A stretch of DNA of 64,000 nucleotides from Andalucia godoyi (taxonomy: Eukaryota; Discoba; Jakobea; Jakobida; Andaluciidae): contig VRVR01000024.1 in NCBI GenBank assembly GCA_009859145.1, positions 248,001 to 312,000 of the forward strand. Reading direction: 5' to 3'. Below are positions 28,093 through 37,357 of this stretch, piece by piece; positions within the stretch are counted from its first letter, which is position 1, and every line of letters starts with the position of its first letter. The translations under genes and the position numbers were made by a program. Below the pieces are notes generated by a model. That model did not search any database, was not told the origin of the DNA, and saw only the letters and a program-made list of their open reading frames with translations.

Positions 28093-29493
28093 ATGGCGGA
28101 ATATAGGAAGAAACAAAAAGCACCGGCACCGTCTTTGACTGCTTCCGTATCGACGACGAGCACTCTCAAAGATCTTGGGATCTGCAACTGCAAATCGGGA
28201 TGTGAAACCTTCAGGTGCTCGTGCAAAAAAGGAGGTAGATTTTGCGACCCTACGCGCTGCGGATGCTGCAATGCGCAAAGTGCAGTCTGCAAAAACTTGG
28301 ATCCTTCAGAAGAGTTTGTGAACTTGTCTCTCGAGGAAGGGGGATCTACCGTGCCACCGGTTTTCGGAGGTGACGCGACAGACGTGGAGATTTCTCGGCT
28401 CGATTCAACAGAGGGTCTGTTTGTCTATTCTTGGAACATTCAGTCGTTTGGTGGACGTATCGTCGGTCAGAATGGAGATCTCTTGCAGCGGTTCCAGCAC
28501 CAACGAAACACGGTGGTCCGCACGATCCTGCATCAAAAGAATCTCGATGTGATCTTCATTATCGAGGTGATGAATGTCGATGCGGTCAAACAAGTGCATG
28601 AAATGCTGAATGCTGCAATCGACAAGAGACACGCTGCGACGTGTGTGCTAGCGAAAAGTGGAAATCCGTCCACCGCAAAGTCTTGCGACTGCGAGAGCAG
28701 CAAATTTGACTCCTGTTGCGTTCCCGTTGGAACTGGGTACAATATTTCCACTCAGGATCGCACGCATCCCGAGTTCCTCGGCGTCCTGGTGCGACGCAAG
28801 TTTTCGGATCCGCGATTTTCGTTTTATGATAATGATACAAGAGGGCTGCTGGAGGTTGCAAAAGAGTACTATGGACCTAGTGTGTCTGGGCGTGTTTGGA
28901 AGCGCCTCCCCGTACTGCTCAAGCCCATTCGAGTCGTGGAAAAATCTCAGAAGACAAGCGGTACCAAAGAATCCACATTGAGGCTCGCTTGTTTTCATTT
29001 ATGTTCTGACTCCTCGCATAACATGTTGCAGCTGAATGGAGAGCACCGGGAGCTTCCTGATCTATGGAAATGGATGGCAGCCTCTACGGAGGATGCGTCT
29101 GCATCGGCGGATGCACAACCGACCATTTATCCAATTTTGATTGGAGACATGAACCGCAATCCATCCGCCCGCTCTTACGAGCAACTGCGTCGAGTGGCAA
29201 GTTGCGCAATTTTCGAAGCAACCAACATGGGCGAGACGCCCCAAACGTACGATCATGTTTGGGTTTGCAAGTCATGGTTTTCTGCAGCTTGTTTCCGAGC
29301 GGGGGTGATTCGATCGTATCCATTCGAAGATATTTCCACGACGTACGCTCCAGAAATCAGCTCGGAAGACTCCACAGTGAGTTCTGCAGCACATCTGCAG
29401 CGCGTGCCATTCCGCGAGTATACCCTCGAGGAATTGAAAAAGTATTTTGACCATTATTTGATCTGGACTGCTATTCAGCCTCCGTTTCCCTGA
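28093..29493 (+). CDS. CXC zinc-finger / EEP (DNase I-like) endonuclease fusion
   Basis: 466 residues from the ATG at 28093. Residues 31-59 hold nine Cys in a tesmin/TSO1-like CXC array: CNCKSGC, RCSCKKGGRFC, CGCC. The rest is an endonuclease/exonuclease/phosphatase domain with its metal and catalytic residues apparently intact: Asn115 (SWNIQSF), Glu158 (IIEVMN), the FHL strand near 330, Asp352 and Asn354 (GDMNRN), and Asp387-His388 (YDH). A second Cys cluster (CDCESS, CC) lies in a loop at ~198-212. EEP enzymes cut nucleic acids or dephosphorylate lipids. The CXC array usually binds DNA, so a DNA-directed nuclease is the simplest reading, but only inferred. The frame opens upstream without another ATG. 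Confidence 0.82.
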   Translation: MAEYRKKQKAPAPSLTASVSTTSTLKDLGICNCKSGCETFRCSCKKGGRFCDPTRCGCCNAQSAVCKNLDPSEEFVNLSLEEGGSTVPPVFGGDATDVEISRLDSTEGLFVYSWNIQSFGGRIVGQNGDLLQRFQHQRNTVVRTILHQKNLDVIFIIEVMNVDAVKQVHEMLNAAIDKRHAATCVLAKSGNPSTAKSCDCESSKFDSCCVPVGTGYNISTQDRTHPEFLGVLVRRKFSDPRFSFYDNDTRGLLEVAKEYYGPSVSGRVWKRLPVLLKPIRVVEKSQKTSGTKESTLRLACFHLCSDSSHNMLQLNGEHRELPDLWKWMAASTEDASASADAQPTIYPILIGDMNRNPSARSYEQLRRVASCAIFEATNMGETPQTYDHVWVCKSWFSAACFRAGVIRSYPFEDISTTYAPEISSEDSTVSSAAHLQRVPFREYTLEELKKYFDHYLIWTAIQPPFP

Positions 29494-29554
29494 GTGTCGA
29501 CTAAAAACTCGGTAATACCAAGTATATTTTCCCTCTTTCTTTTCCTGGCTTTTT

Positions 29555-30538
29555 TCAATCCCGTACATGAGCTTGCGGAAACACCGGCGGATGGTGGAGT
29601 CCCAGCTCGCTGTGGCTTCTGATGTTGGTTTTGCTTCCCTTGGAGGGTGAGGTGCGAGACTTTGCATTATGAGAAAGATACTTGTTCAGAATGCCATTTG
29701 CTTTCCCCAACAGCACTCCAGGCGATCCTGTCGCGGACGATGCAGTGTACAGCGAGTGGAACAATGCTGTTGGTGGTTTCCTCACTCCCGCCGCTGCAGA
29801 AAATGGCGAATGCACGGGTGCTGGGTATGTTGTCTGATCCGCTCGGTCTGCAACGATTGTACTCTTGTCGGCACCACGAAGAAACCCTTCCAGAAACGAG
29901 CTTTCGTCGAACGAAGCACTCAGCAGCAATCGCGACGTTGCGTCGAGATCGACAGTCGTTCCGCAAAGCGAGTGGGTGTTCGGTGCTTGCTCACTCATAA
30001 AACCATCTCTTACTGTATCTAAAGCAAGCAAACTCTCAAGAACTTGCGCAGGGGTCTTGGTTTGTAACAGAATCGGGCGGTCTCCATTCCCGCGGTCGTG
30101 CATGGTCTCGGTTTGTGGTGGCCAGAGGGAGATTCCCGGTTCTGCAGTTTTCTGTTCGAGGACGCTCGCTCGTTCTTTCCATTCATGAACATGTAGCATC
30201 AGCTTCTTATTCTCGGCCTTCAAAGCCCTGAGTTCACCGTCTCTTTTTTGCACGCTCTTTTGCAGTTGTGACTGTATTTCAGTCATGGACTGCAGCTCCT
30301 CTTCGTGCGCAGTCCGCATCTGATTCATTTGCTCCAGAAGAGAAGTGCACATTTGACGATACGACTCGTTGAGTTTCTGAAGCTCAGTCTCGTTTTTTCG
30401 GGCTAATTCAGTCTCTTTCCGGTACTCTTCCAACTGGTCCATCATCTGCATGGACTTCGACAGCACAATTTCTTTGAGTGCGTCATTCCGTTCTTTAATC
30501 TCCTCGAACTCCACACGCTCATGGTTCGCAGCCAGCAT
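29555..30538 (-). CDS. Unknown coiled-coil protein
   Basis: 327 residues from the ATG at 30538. Residues ~5-135 form a long continuous coiled coil (EEIKERNDALKEIV, then ENKKLMLHVHEWKERASVL). The C-terminal ~190 residues are mostly disordered, with Ser/Pro-rich repeats and a basic end. No catalytic motif or membrane segment is visible and I do not recognise the family. The reading frame continues upstream for about nine charged residues (IRDREKSAE) before turning hydrophobic, so an upstream exon or earlier start is possible. It is convergent with the nuclease gene (61 bp between stops). Confidence 0.65.
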   Translation of the reverse strand: MLAANHERVEFEEIKERNDALKEIVLSKSMQMMDQLEEYRKETELARKNETELQKLNESYRQMCTSLLEQMNQMRTAHEEELQSMTEIQSQLQKSVQKRDGELRALKAENKKLMLHVHEWKERASVLEQKTAEPGISLWPPQTETMHDRGNGDRPILLQTKTPAQVLESLLALDTVRDGFMSEQAPNTHSLCGTTVDLDATSRLLLSASFDESSFLEGFLRGADKSTIVADRADQTTYPAPVHSPFSAAAGVRKPPTALFHSLYTASSATGSPGVLLGKANGILNKYLSHNAKSRTSPSKGSKTNIRSHSELGLHHPPVFPQAHVRD

Positions 30539-30954
30539 CTCGGCCGATTTTTCTCGATCTCGTATCCAAGAAAATGTAACAAAATAAACACGGTATGCAC
30601 AGAAATGAGCAAACAGAAACAATAAATATACAAGGAAAACAGTCCAGATTAATTACACTCTTGTCTGCAGTACTTAATCGAAAACAATTAAAAATGCAAC
30701 TGGCGTAGGGAATGTCCGCCGTCATAATCGAAGGACATGGTGGGATTCTCTGTCTTGTGGAAGTTCACATTCCACAAAACATGTCTTTTCGGATTTGCCT
30801 TTCATCGGATTTCTCTCGTGTTTTCTTATTCACTTATCCGTTTCATTTACCCATTTCTTCCTCTTTAAAAACAAACAACAACAACACCACCACCACCGAC
30901 AACAACAACTACAGCAGCAATACACAGAGGTAGTAGTTAAGAGAATCGGTCTGT
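30539..30954. promoter_or_regulatory. Divergent spacer coiled-coil / C2 protein
   Basis: A 416-bp AT-rich spacer. The part nearest the C2 gene (30870-30925) is a CAA/CAC-rich, G-poor leader, probably its 5' UTR. No separate gene is supported. Confidence 0.4.
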
Positions 30955-33900
30955 ATGAAGTTCAATCCGTTTCAGAACAGCAATAGCAACAGCAGCGGCA
31001 GTGCTACCAGTGCGCCGTCCAAAGAACCGACGTCCAATGGTAATCCGCCACCTTCTGCGCTGTCTCCTGAGGATCGCCGATCGGCAAATTCATCTTCGTT
31101 TTCTCGCACTCCGTCTAAGCCATCCCAGTCTTCTGCCATTAGTTCTTCTCCGTCCGTCCCGATGAACCTGCATCAAAAGGCAAGTCCGGCTCCTGAGACC
31201 GCGGCCAAGCGACCGCTTGTTCCAAAAATCCGAAGTCGAGCACAGAGACATTGGGATGTTTTGCGAGTTGCGGTGAAGACAGGAGCGTTTTCAAGTCTCG
31301 GCTGGAAGTTTGCTCTTCATTCCACCCTTGGAGAAAACGCAATGGAGATCAAGGAGAATTTCTCATCAAGTATCGGAATTGGTTTTTTGAACGCGCTGCC
31401 TGCGGATGGGGGTGTAGCGGCAAGAAGGAGCGATAAGAAGAAAAAATACTCGCGTTCCGGTGAGCAGGCTGTGGCGCTGGAGAAGTCGTTGGCGCAGATT
31501 GATGAGGACGAAGCACAGATCGGCGTTGGCGAAGACGGAGATGAGATTTTGTCGGTCACCGCAAGTTCGGCTACTGCTGCGCAGTCAGCGAAGCCAATGG
31601 TATCCGAGTCCAAAGATGATTTTTCAAAGGGATCAGAAGGAGCTTCGCAGCTGCCTCCGGATGTCGAAGAGTCTGTAATGCCGCTTTCGCAGCTGCTGGG
31701 AGGCGCAATGCAGCTGATCCAAGAGCCGACAACAGAGAAGCGGCTTAGTGCAGAAGACGTTGAAGTGTACACTCGCGTTCTTGCAGCCTTGCTGTTTCGA
31801 CCGCACCGGTACTTTCCGAATGCACTGATCCGATTGTACTTTCCGCATCTTTCACAAAAAATCACAAAGATTGTGCGATCGGGCAATCACGAGATGGATG
31901 TTTCCTTGCTTCAAAATGCATTTGATGTGAATGGAACAAACAATTTGGGGCTGATGTCCAACGTGAGAAAGCGCTATTCGCAGCTCTATCTCAACAAATC
32001 GAGAAACTCGGAAAAGAAGCTGAAAATGAGCATGAATCTTGCCAAGGATGCCGAAGCTGGGATGCTGAGAGCGACGCTGTTCCGCGTTCGAAGATTACGA
32101 GCACTTGCAAAATCCGATCCGTTGGTCAACAGTCTGTGGAATGACAATCTGGATGAGGCCGAACTTCTCATGTTTTCAGAAAAGAACGTGGACAAGCTGA
32201 AGCGGGTGAAGAACCAAGTGAAGAAGGTTCCGCAGCATCTGCTAGAATTAATTCGGCTGAAGAAAAAATCAGGCGCCATTGGGCATGTTGCCGTGCAGAT
32301 TCTCGAGTGCAGGAACTTGTACCCCAAGGATTGGTCCGGTGCTTCTGATGATGCGTTTGTGAATATTTGCTACAATAACGCAAACTACCACAAGACGAGT
32401 GTGGTTCACAAGTCACTGAATCCAAAGTGGGAAAACGAAATATTTTCGTTTGACGTGACGTCGAAAGACCCCTCCAATGCGGTATTCTTGCAGGTCTGGG
32501 ACAAGGACACGTTTGCGTTTCGCAACGATTTCCTTGGGCAATTGACAATTCAAGTCTCCGGGCTGGTTCCAGGTCAGCCTTTGGACAAGTGGTTCATGTT
32601 GCAGAAGAGGTCCACAAAGTCCAGAATCTCGGGAGAAATCCATCTGCTGGTGTTATACGAGGAGTTTGCGGATGAGAACCAGGCAGCAGGCGGTGAAATC
32701 CATCGGGGCGACGGCGACCAAACGGAATCAAGTCCGTTATCGGACTCGTTCTGGACTCGCAACGAACCTTACGATGACGAGATCATTAATGAAATGGTAC
32801 GTGCATTGATTAAGAAGATTGTGCTCAGAGTGGCGTCTTCTGGATCGTTTCCTCCTGAGGTTCTCCCTGCCCTCGCGTATCGCGTGCTCTTGAATGTTGC
32901 ACTTTTCTATGGCATTGATCCTTTGAGGATGCAATGCCTCCTCTGTCAATCGTTTGCTCAGATTTGGGGGTGTCGCGAGTATGAAGAAATCAACAGCATG
33001 CCTACTCCCTTCCAGGCATTCCGCAAAGTGTTTGGCACTGTTTTAGACGACGATCAGGAGCACAACAAGTATTTTCGAACGATATTTGACAAGGGTGATG
33101 AAACGCAAACGCCTGTGCTCATTCTTCGTGTTAGCGCTGTGGGGGAAATTTGCGAACTCGGGTTGGACTTCCTCCGCCAGTTTGATCGAGTGTTTGCGGA
33201 AGACGGCAAGGGCTTCGGAATGGCGATTGCGTTTGCGAAGCTCATGTCCACGTATCCCTTGGTTCTGCACTTGGAGCCGTCCTATGGAAATTTGCCCGAG
33301 TTCATCGAATCTGTCGTGCAATTCAAAGCAGACAAGAACATCAAACATTGGAAAAACAGCTTTGAGACCATGTGGGAGACGAGAACTGCGGAGACGAAGA
33401 AGAAACTTGCCGAACGGCTGCTACAGACGCAAGACGATTTCGACAGGGACCAAAAGCAAATACGAAATTCAGCGAACGGCAGAATCGGCTCCAAGGATGT
33501 TGCGGAAGATCGAGGAAATGGTCCAAAGTCTCAAAATCACATTTCTCTGTCCATGTTTACAAAATCTGCCCCCGCTGCGAAATCGCAGGTTGCGGTGGCC
33601 AATCTTCCAACGAAAGAACAGGAAATGGTGGAAGAGATTCTATTTTACATCTCAAAAATGACGGAGGATTTTGACGCATTTTATGACGAGTTTGCTTCCT
33701 TTATTCCTGCTTGGACATCTTTCTTTGACATTCTCGCTAGGCTGTACTTCACACATGTGCGGACCTTGGTGGATGAGTATTTTAAAGAGCGCGCTCGTAT
33801 CGGGACCCAGCAGCAGCACGCGATTCAAATCATACCTGGTCTGCGGTTCATGCAAGATCGATTTTCCTTTGCACTGGCTGGCACGGATGCGGATTATGAT

Positions 33901-35286
33901 ATTGACAGTCATTTTGCGATTGACATTGACGAATTCGTGCGCAATTTGGAGGAGCAGATTCTGCGTCTTGTGGAAGCACTGCTGATGGCTGATCAATTTG
34001 TCCCGCTTTCCAAGGACACGAACATTTCGACGTCCGTCATCGACTTTTTCTCCTTGCTGTATCAGACTTTTGCCGCCTTTTCGAAGTTGGTGCCGCCGCC
34101 ATTGGCAACGATCGATCCTTCTGTGGAATCCGCGTCGTTCGATGCCGGTGACGAGGTGGAAATTTCGCAGAAATCACCGGGGACTGACGCCACCGATGTT
34201 GGTCTCCGTGGGATATGGCACTGCAAATTTGCGTCGATTATGGCTGGCGGTGCGAAGACATATGTAGAAAAATTACTCAACATCGCCCTTGTGCCCATCA
34301 AACTGGCACATGTGAGGGAGACTGGCAAGACTGCTTCCCAGTCGGCATCTGCAGCATTTTCAGGAAAGCCTGTTCGCTTGTCAGACGACAAACTGTTCTA
34401 CATCATGAACAACATGATGCGAGTTGTTACAAATTTGGAAGAATTTCTCTCGAGTGATGCGATGATCTCCATGCCGTTGCAGGTCGTCAAAAGCTATGAT
34501 CCGATTCGACCTGCGGTTCGGTCGTCGTTCGATTTGCTGACGATGGAAATTTCGAATATGATTCACGACGTCTACGCATTTGGACAGCTTGCAAAGGCAG
34601 TGCGTGTCAAATTCACTGCCGAAATGTCCAAGAGTAATTTCTTCACGCGCATGTTTTCTGCCAGAAAGCCCCCGCAAACGACGGCTGCCATTGATGTGGA
34701 GGCGTCTAGGGAAGACATTGACGCCCTTATGACGCGTCTTGATATGGATTTGCAACCGGCATACAGCATCCTGGACATCAAGTCGTTCCGCCGACTGCTC
34801 GGTTGCGTTTACGAGCACGCAGTGATGCGCTCGTTGCGCGAGATTTGTGTGACATTTCCCCAGTCTGCAATGTCTGAGATGGTGATTGACCACGTCCAGT
34901 CTCTTGTTCCGATCTTCCACGACTACTTTGTTTCTCCTCCTGCCGAGGGCGCAGAAATCGACAAGGATGCAGGCGGTCTGTCGCAACGGGAGTTTGACGA
35001 GGGAATCCGAAGAATGTACAAGCTGTACAACTCGTCTCCCATCAAGTCTGCCATCTTGTTTACGGTTGCCGAGCAGATCGTCGAAGATACAAAGAAGCGC
35101 GGGCAGTTCAATCCTGACGAAGACCAGGAAATTGCCTTTGCTCTCTTACTTGCCCGTGCTCAGCTTCACAAGGACAAGGAAGCCAAAAAATGCATTCAGC
35201 AACTTACACGTCAACTCCCAGGCGACTTTATTCTCCAAGTTGAGATTCGCTGGATCCGACCCGCCTTTGTCCTCCTTGCCAAGTGA
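30955..35286 (+). CDS. C2-domain protein, possibly Munc13-like
   Basis: 1443 residues in one frame. The first ~90 residues are Ser/Pro/Asn-rich. A single C2 domain at ~440-570 is clear: VQILECRNLYPKDWSG, HKTSVVHKSLNPKWENEIF, VWDKDTFAFRNDFLGQL. It has the Asp residues expected in the calcium loops. The remaining ~850 residues are almost all helical, without repeats or membrane segments; stretches such as EISNMIHDVYAFGQLAKAV and a long helical rod recall the MUN/MHD region of Munc13 and plant relatives. If so, it tethers or primes vesicles at the plasma membrane in a calcium- and lipid-dependent way. The C2 call is firm, the MUN call is tentative. The next gene lies downstream on the same strand. 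Confidence 0.8.
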   Translation: MKFNPFQNSNSNSSGSATSAPSKEPTSNGNPPPSALSPEDRRSANSSSFSRTPSKPSQSSAISSSPSVPMNLHQKASPAPETAAKRPLVPKIRSRAQRHWDVLRVAVKTGAFSSLGWKFALHSTLGENAMEIKENFSSSIGIGFLNALPADGGVAARRSDKKKKYSRSGEQAVALEKSLAQIDEDEAQIGVGEDGDEILSVTASSATAAQSAKPMVSESKDDFSKGSEGASQLPPDVEESVMPLSQLLGGAMQLIQEPTTEKRLSAEDVEVYTRVLAALLFRPHRYFPNALIRLYFPHLSQKITKIVRSGNHEMDVSLLQNAFDVNGTNNLGLMSNVRKRYSQLYLNKSRNSEKKLKMSMNLAKDAEAGMLRATLFRVRRLRALAKSDPLVNSLWNDNLDEAELLMFSEKNVDKLKRVKNQVKKVPQHLLELIRLKKKSGAIGHVAVQILECRNLYPKDWSGASDDAFVNICYNNANYHKTSVVHKSLNPKWENEIFSFDVTSKDPSNAVFLQVWDKDTFAFRNDFLGQLTIQVSGLVPGQPLDKWFMLQKRSTKSRISGEIHLLVLYEEFADENQAAGGEIHRGDGDQTESSPLSDSFWTRNEPYDDEIINEMVRALIKKIVLRVASSGSFPPEVLPALAYRVLLNVALFYGIDPLRMQCLLCQSFAQIWGCREYEEINSMPTPFQAFRKVFGTVLDDDQEHNKYFRTIFDKGDETQTPVLILRVSAVGEICELGLDFLRQFDRVFAEDGKGFGMAIAFAKLMSTYPLVLHLEPSYGNLPEFIESVVQFKADKNIKHWKNSFETMWETRTAETKKKLAERLLQTQDDFDRDQKQIRNSANGRIGSKDVAEDRGNGPKSQNHISLSMFTKSAPAAKSQVAVANLPTKEQEMVEEILFYISKMTEDFDAFYDEFASFIPAWTSFFDILARLYFTHVRTLVDEYFKERARIGTQQQHAIQIIPGLRFMQDRFSFALAGTDADYDIDSHFAIDIDEFVRNLEEQILRLVEALLMADQFVPLSKDTNISTSVIDFFSLLYQTFAAFSKLVPPPLATIDPSVESASFDAGDEVEISQKSPGTDATDVGLRGIWHCKFASIMAGGAKTYVEKLLNIALVPIKLAHVRETGKTASQSASAAFSGKPVRLSDDKLFYIMNNMMRVVTNLEEFLSSDAMISMPLQVVKSYDPIRPAVRSSFDLLTMEISNMIHDVYAFGQLAKAVRVKFTAEMSKSNFFTRMFSARKPPQTTAAIDVEASREDIDALMTRLDMDLQPAYSILDIKSFRRLLGCVYEHAVMRSLREICVTFPQSAMSEMVIDHVQSLVPIFHDYFVSPPAEGAEIDKDAGGLSQREFDEGIRRMYKLYNSSPIKSAILFTVAEQIVEDTKKRGQFNPDEDQEIAFALLLARAQLHKDKEAKKCIQQLTRQLPGDFILQVEIRWIRPAFVLLAK

Positions 35287-35739
35287 TCTCTTCACTCTTT
35301 GGTCTCCAAACTCGTCCCTTTTGCGTACCGAAAACGCGGGTACCTCAATCATCTATCGTAAATACAAACATTGCGAGAGCACCACTCCCAAAGCCCCGAG
35401 CCAATCAATTCCCCCCATCTCTCTGATTTGCCCTTCCGTTTTCCTTTTCGTTTTAGCGCATCTTTGGAGGATGTCACCATCATAGCACAACAACTTTTTT
35501 CTGTATTTATTGTTATTATAGTTGTTGTTTTGATATTGTTATTGCTTATTTGTTTGCATCGTATCGTATCGTATCGTATCGTATCATTTGGGATTTTTTG
35601 CAAAATAGCTTCCTCGTTTTCCGCTCCTTGACTGTTCTTGACTTTTTTATTTATCACATCCATCATTAATATTGGTTTTTATTATCTTTAGAGTTGTCGG
35701 CACGGCCTCCTGCATTTCTCTGCTTTTCTGTAATATTTG
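35287..35739. other. Tandem spacer with (GTATC)5
   Basis: A 453-bp T-rich spacer between two + strand genes, containing five GTATC pentamers at 35561-35585. No gene seen. Confidence 0.5.
35561..35585. repeat. (GTATC)5 pentanucleotide repeat
   Basis: Five perfect pentamers preceded by the near-copy GCATC, about 155 bp upstream of the EF-hand gene. Confidence 0.95.
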
Positions 35740-36795
35740 ATGTCATTTACGAGTTCTACGAGCCCTGGAAAGATGCATACGGCTCGACGTGTGTTTCCGC
35801 AAGCTGGTGCGTCGCATCTGACTGCGGCAATGTCGGTTCGTCCCGAGGTTCCAGAGCCCGCAGATCATCCAGCGTCTGCGTCGCGGCGTCGAGCAGTCCC
35901 TTCTCCCGAGCGATCCGGCGCATCCTCGCTCGCAGAGATTCTTTCGCAGCAACCAAACTTGAATATTCGACAGTTCCGACACTCACTTTCCGTTGCAGAC
36001 TCGGATCGAGATGGGTCGCTTTCACGGACGGATTTCCACAGAGTCCTTCTGGACCTTGGCATCGACTGCTTTGCAAGAGAATCGCTTGCTGCCTCTACTC
36101 CCGAGCTTATTGCAATTGCGCCATTGCTTGAACGAATCGAGGGCATTCGATCCGTGTGCTTCAACAACACCTCGCCCTCTTCTGGAAATCCAGACTTTGC
36201 AATGCAGTCGACATTCAGCAGTATTGATAACATTGGAAATCATGGACGACCGACTTCACCGCAGCGCCTCCTTGCATCCTCTTCCTCTTCCTCATCTTCT
36301 TCTGCTGCTGCTGTTACTCCTCTTTCATCGGCCTCACCAAAATCGATGTCGTCGGCAGCATTGTCACCTTCGGCAAATGCATCATCCCCCACGAACGGGG
36401 ACTATCCGCTGCACACGCGTCCTGGTTCACCAACGCGGGCCTTGGCAATGTCGAACAATGCGAAGGCTGTGCTGAATTACCATGCACCGGATGGACAATC
36501 CGAACCAATTTCAACGATCACGTCGAAGCGAAACTCTGCGGATGTGCCGTGGTCTCACAAGTTCGCCACAGCACAGAGAATCATGATTGAGCAGGGATCT
36601 CTTGGGTCTCGATCTCTTCACAACAATGCAACTCTTTCTGCCGCTTCTCCTATTGCACACGACACGATCCCCAATGCAGCATCAATCCCCGTTAGAAACC
36701 AACAGGGCAACGCCTCCTCAGTACCACTGCCAGGTCCGTCGCAAGCCAGACCAGCACCAGCAATCCGGCATACAGCCAGGAACACAATTTGGTGA
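35740..36795 (+). CDS. Ser-rich protein with one EF-hand-like motif
   Basis: 351 residues from the ATG at 35740. Residues ~70-115 form a helix-loop-helix with a calcium-binding-type loop D87-S-D-R-D-G-S-L-S-R-T-D98. Position 12 is Asp rather than the usual Glu, which tends to weaken or alter calcium binding. No partner EF-hand is evident. The remainder is disordered, with a Ser9 run near residue 180 and Pro/Ser/Ala-rich sequence to the end. I cannot place it in a family. A shorter product starting at Met12 or Met31 is possible. A GT tract lies just downstream. Confidence 0.6.
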   Translation: MSFTSSTSPGKMHTARRVFPQAGASHLTAAMSVRPEVPEPADHPASASRRRAVPSPERSGASSLAEILSQQPNLNIRQFRHSLSVADSDRDGSLSRTDFHRVLLDLGIDCFARESLAASTPELIAIAPLLERIEGIRSVCFNNTSPSSGNPDFAMQSTFSSIDNIGNHGRPTSPQRLLASSSSSSSSSAAAVTPLSSASPKSMSSAALSPSANASSPTNGDYPLHTRPGSPTRALAMSNNAKAVLNYHAPDGQSEPISTITSKRNSADVPWSHKFATAQRIMIEQGSLGSRSLHNNATLSAASPIAHDTIPNAASIPVRNQQGNASSVPLPGPSQARPAPAIRHTARNTIW

Positions 36796-37357
36796 CCGGT
36801 GGTTCCGCCGTAATTGCAGTATAGCATTTCCCACTTGTTGTATTGTGTGTGTGTGTGTGTGTGTGAGTGTGTGTGTGTGTATGTGTGTGTGCGCTGCCGA
36901 AATAGTGTTTTCCCGTAAGTATTGTGTTCTTTGCTGTCCTGTGCATTCTTCCTCCATTGCCTGTTTTTATGTCCATCTGTCTCTCTTTCTGTGTGATGTC
37001 TTTGTGTGTGCATGCGTGTCTTTTTTATAATTTTTTTTTTTTTGTCTTTGTTCGTCTCTTAATTGAATTGACTGTTTTTTTCTCTCTCATTTTTGTTTTT
37101 GCTGTTGGTTTTTTTGGGCATTTTTGTTTCTTACACCCATCTCACCTTGCTGCCTACTCTGCAGTACAGATTACAGAGCCCTCAAAAAAAAATCCAAGGG
37201 ATGGTGAAGATGCGATGCAAGATTTGAGGAAAATGGTGCACATAAATGATGACTGGAAAAATGACTATACTTTCTTGAGGAAAGGCCGTTCAAAAGTCAG
37301 CAGGACTGCTCAAACGAAACTGAAGCACAAAAAGCACGAGACAGTGACCGAGTTCTC
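36796..37357. other. Convergent spacer with GT microsatellite
   Basis: A 562-bp spacer between convergent genes, with imperfect (TG)n at 36844-36892 and T-rich stretches at ~37020-37120. No gene supported. Confidence 0.6.

Noticed and set aside
36618-37013. Minus-strand frame with His-Thr repeats
   Set aside because: It is a translation of the GT microsatellite and overlaps the EF-hand gene.
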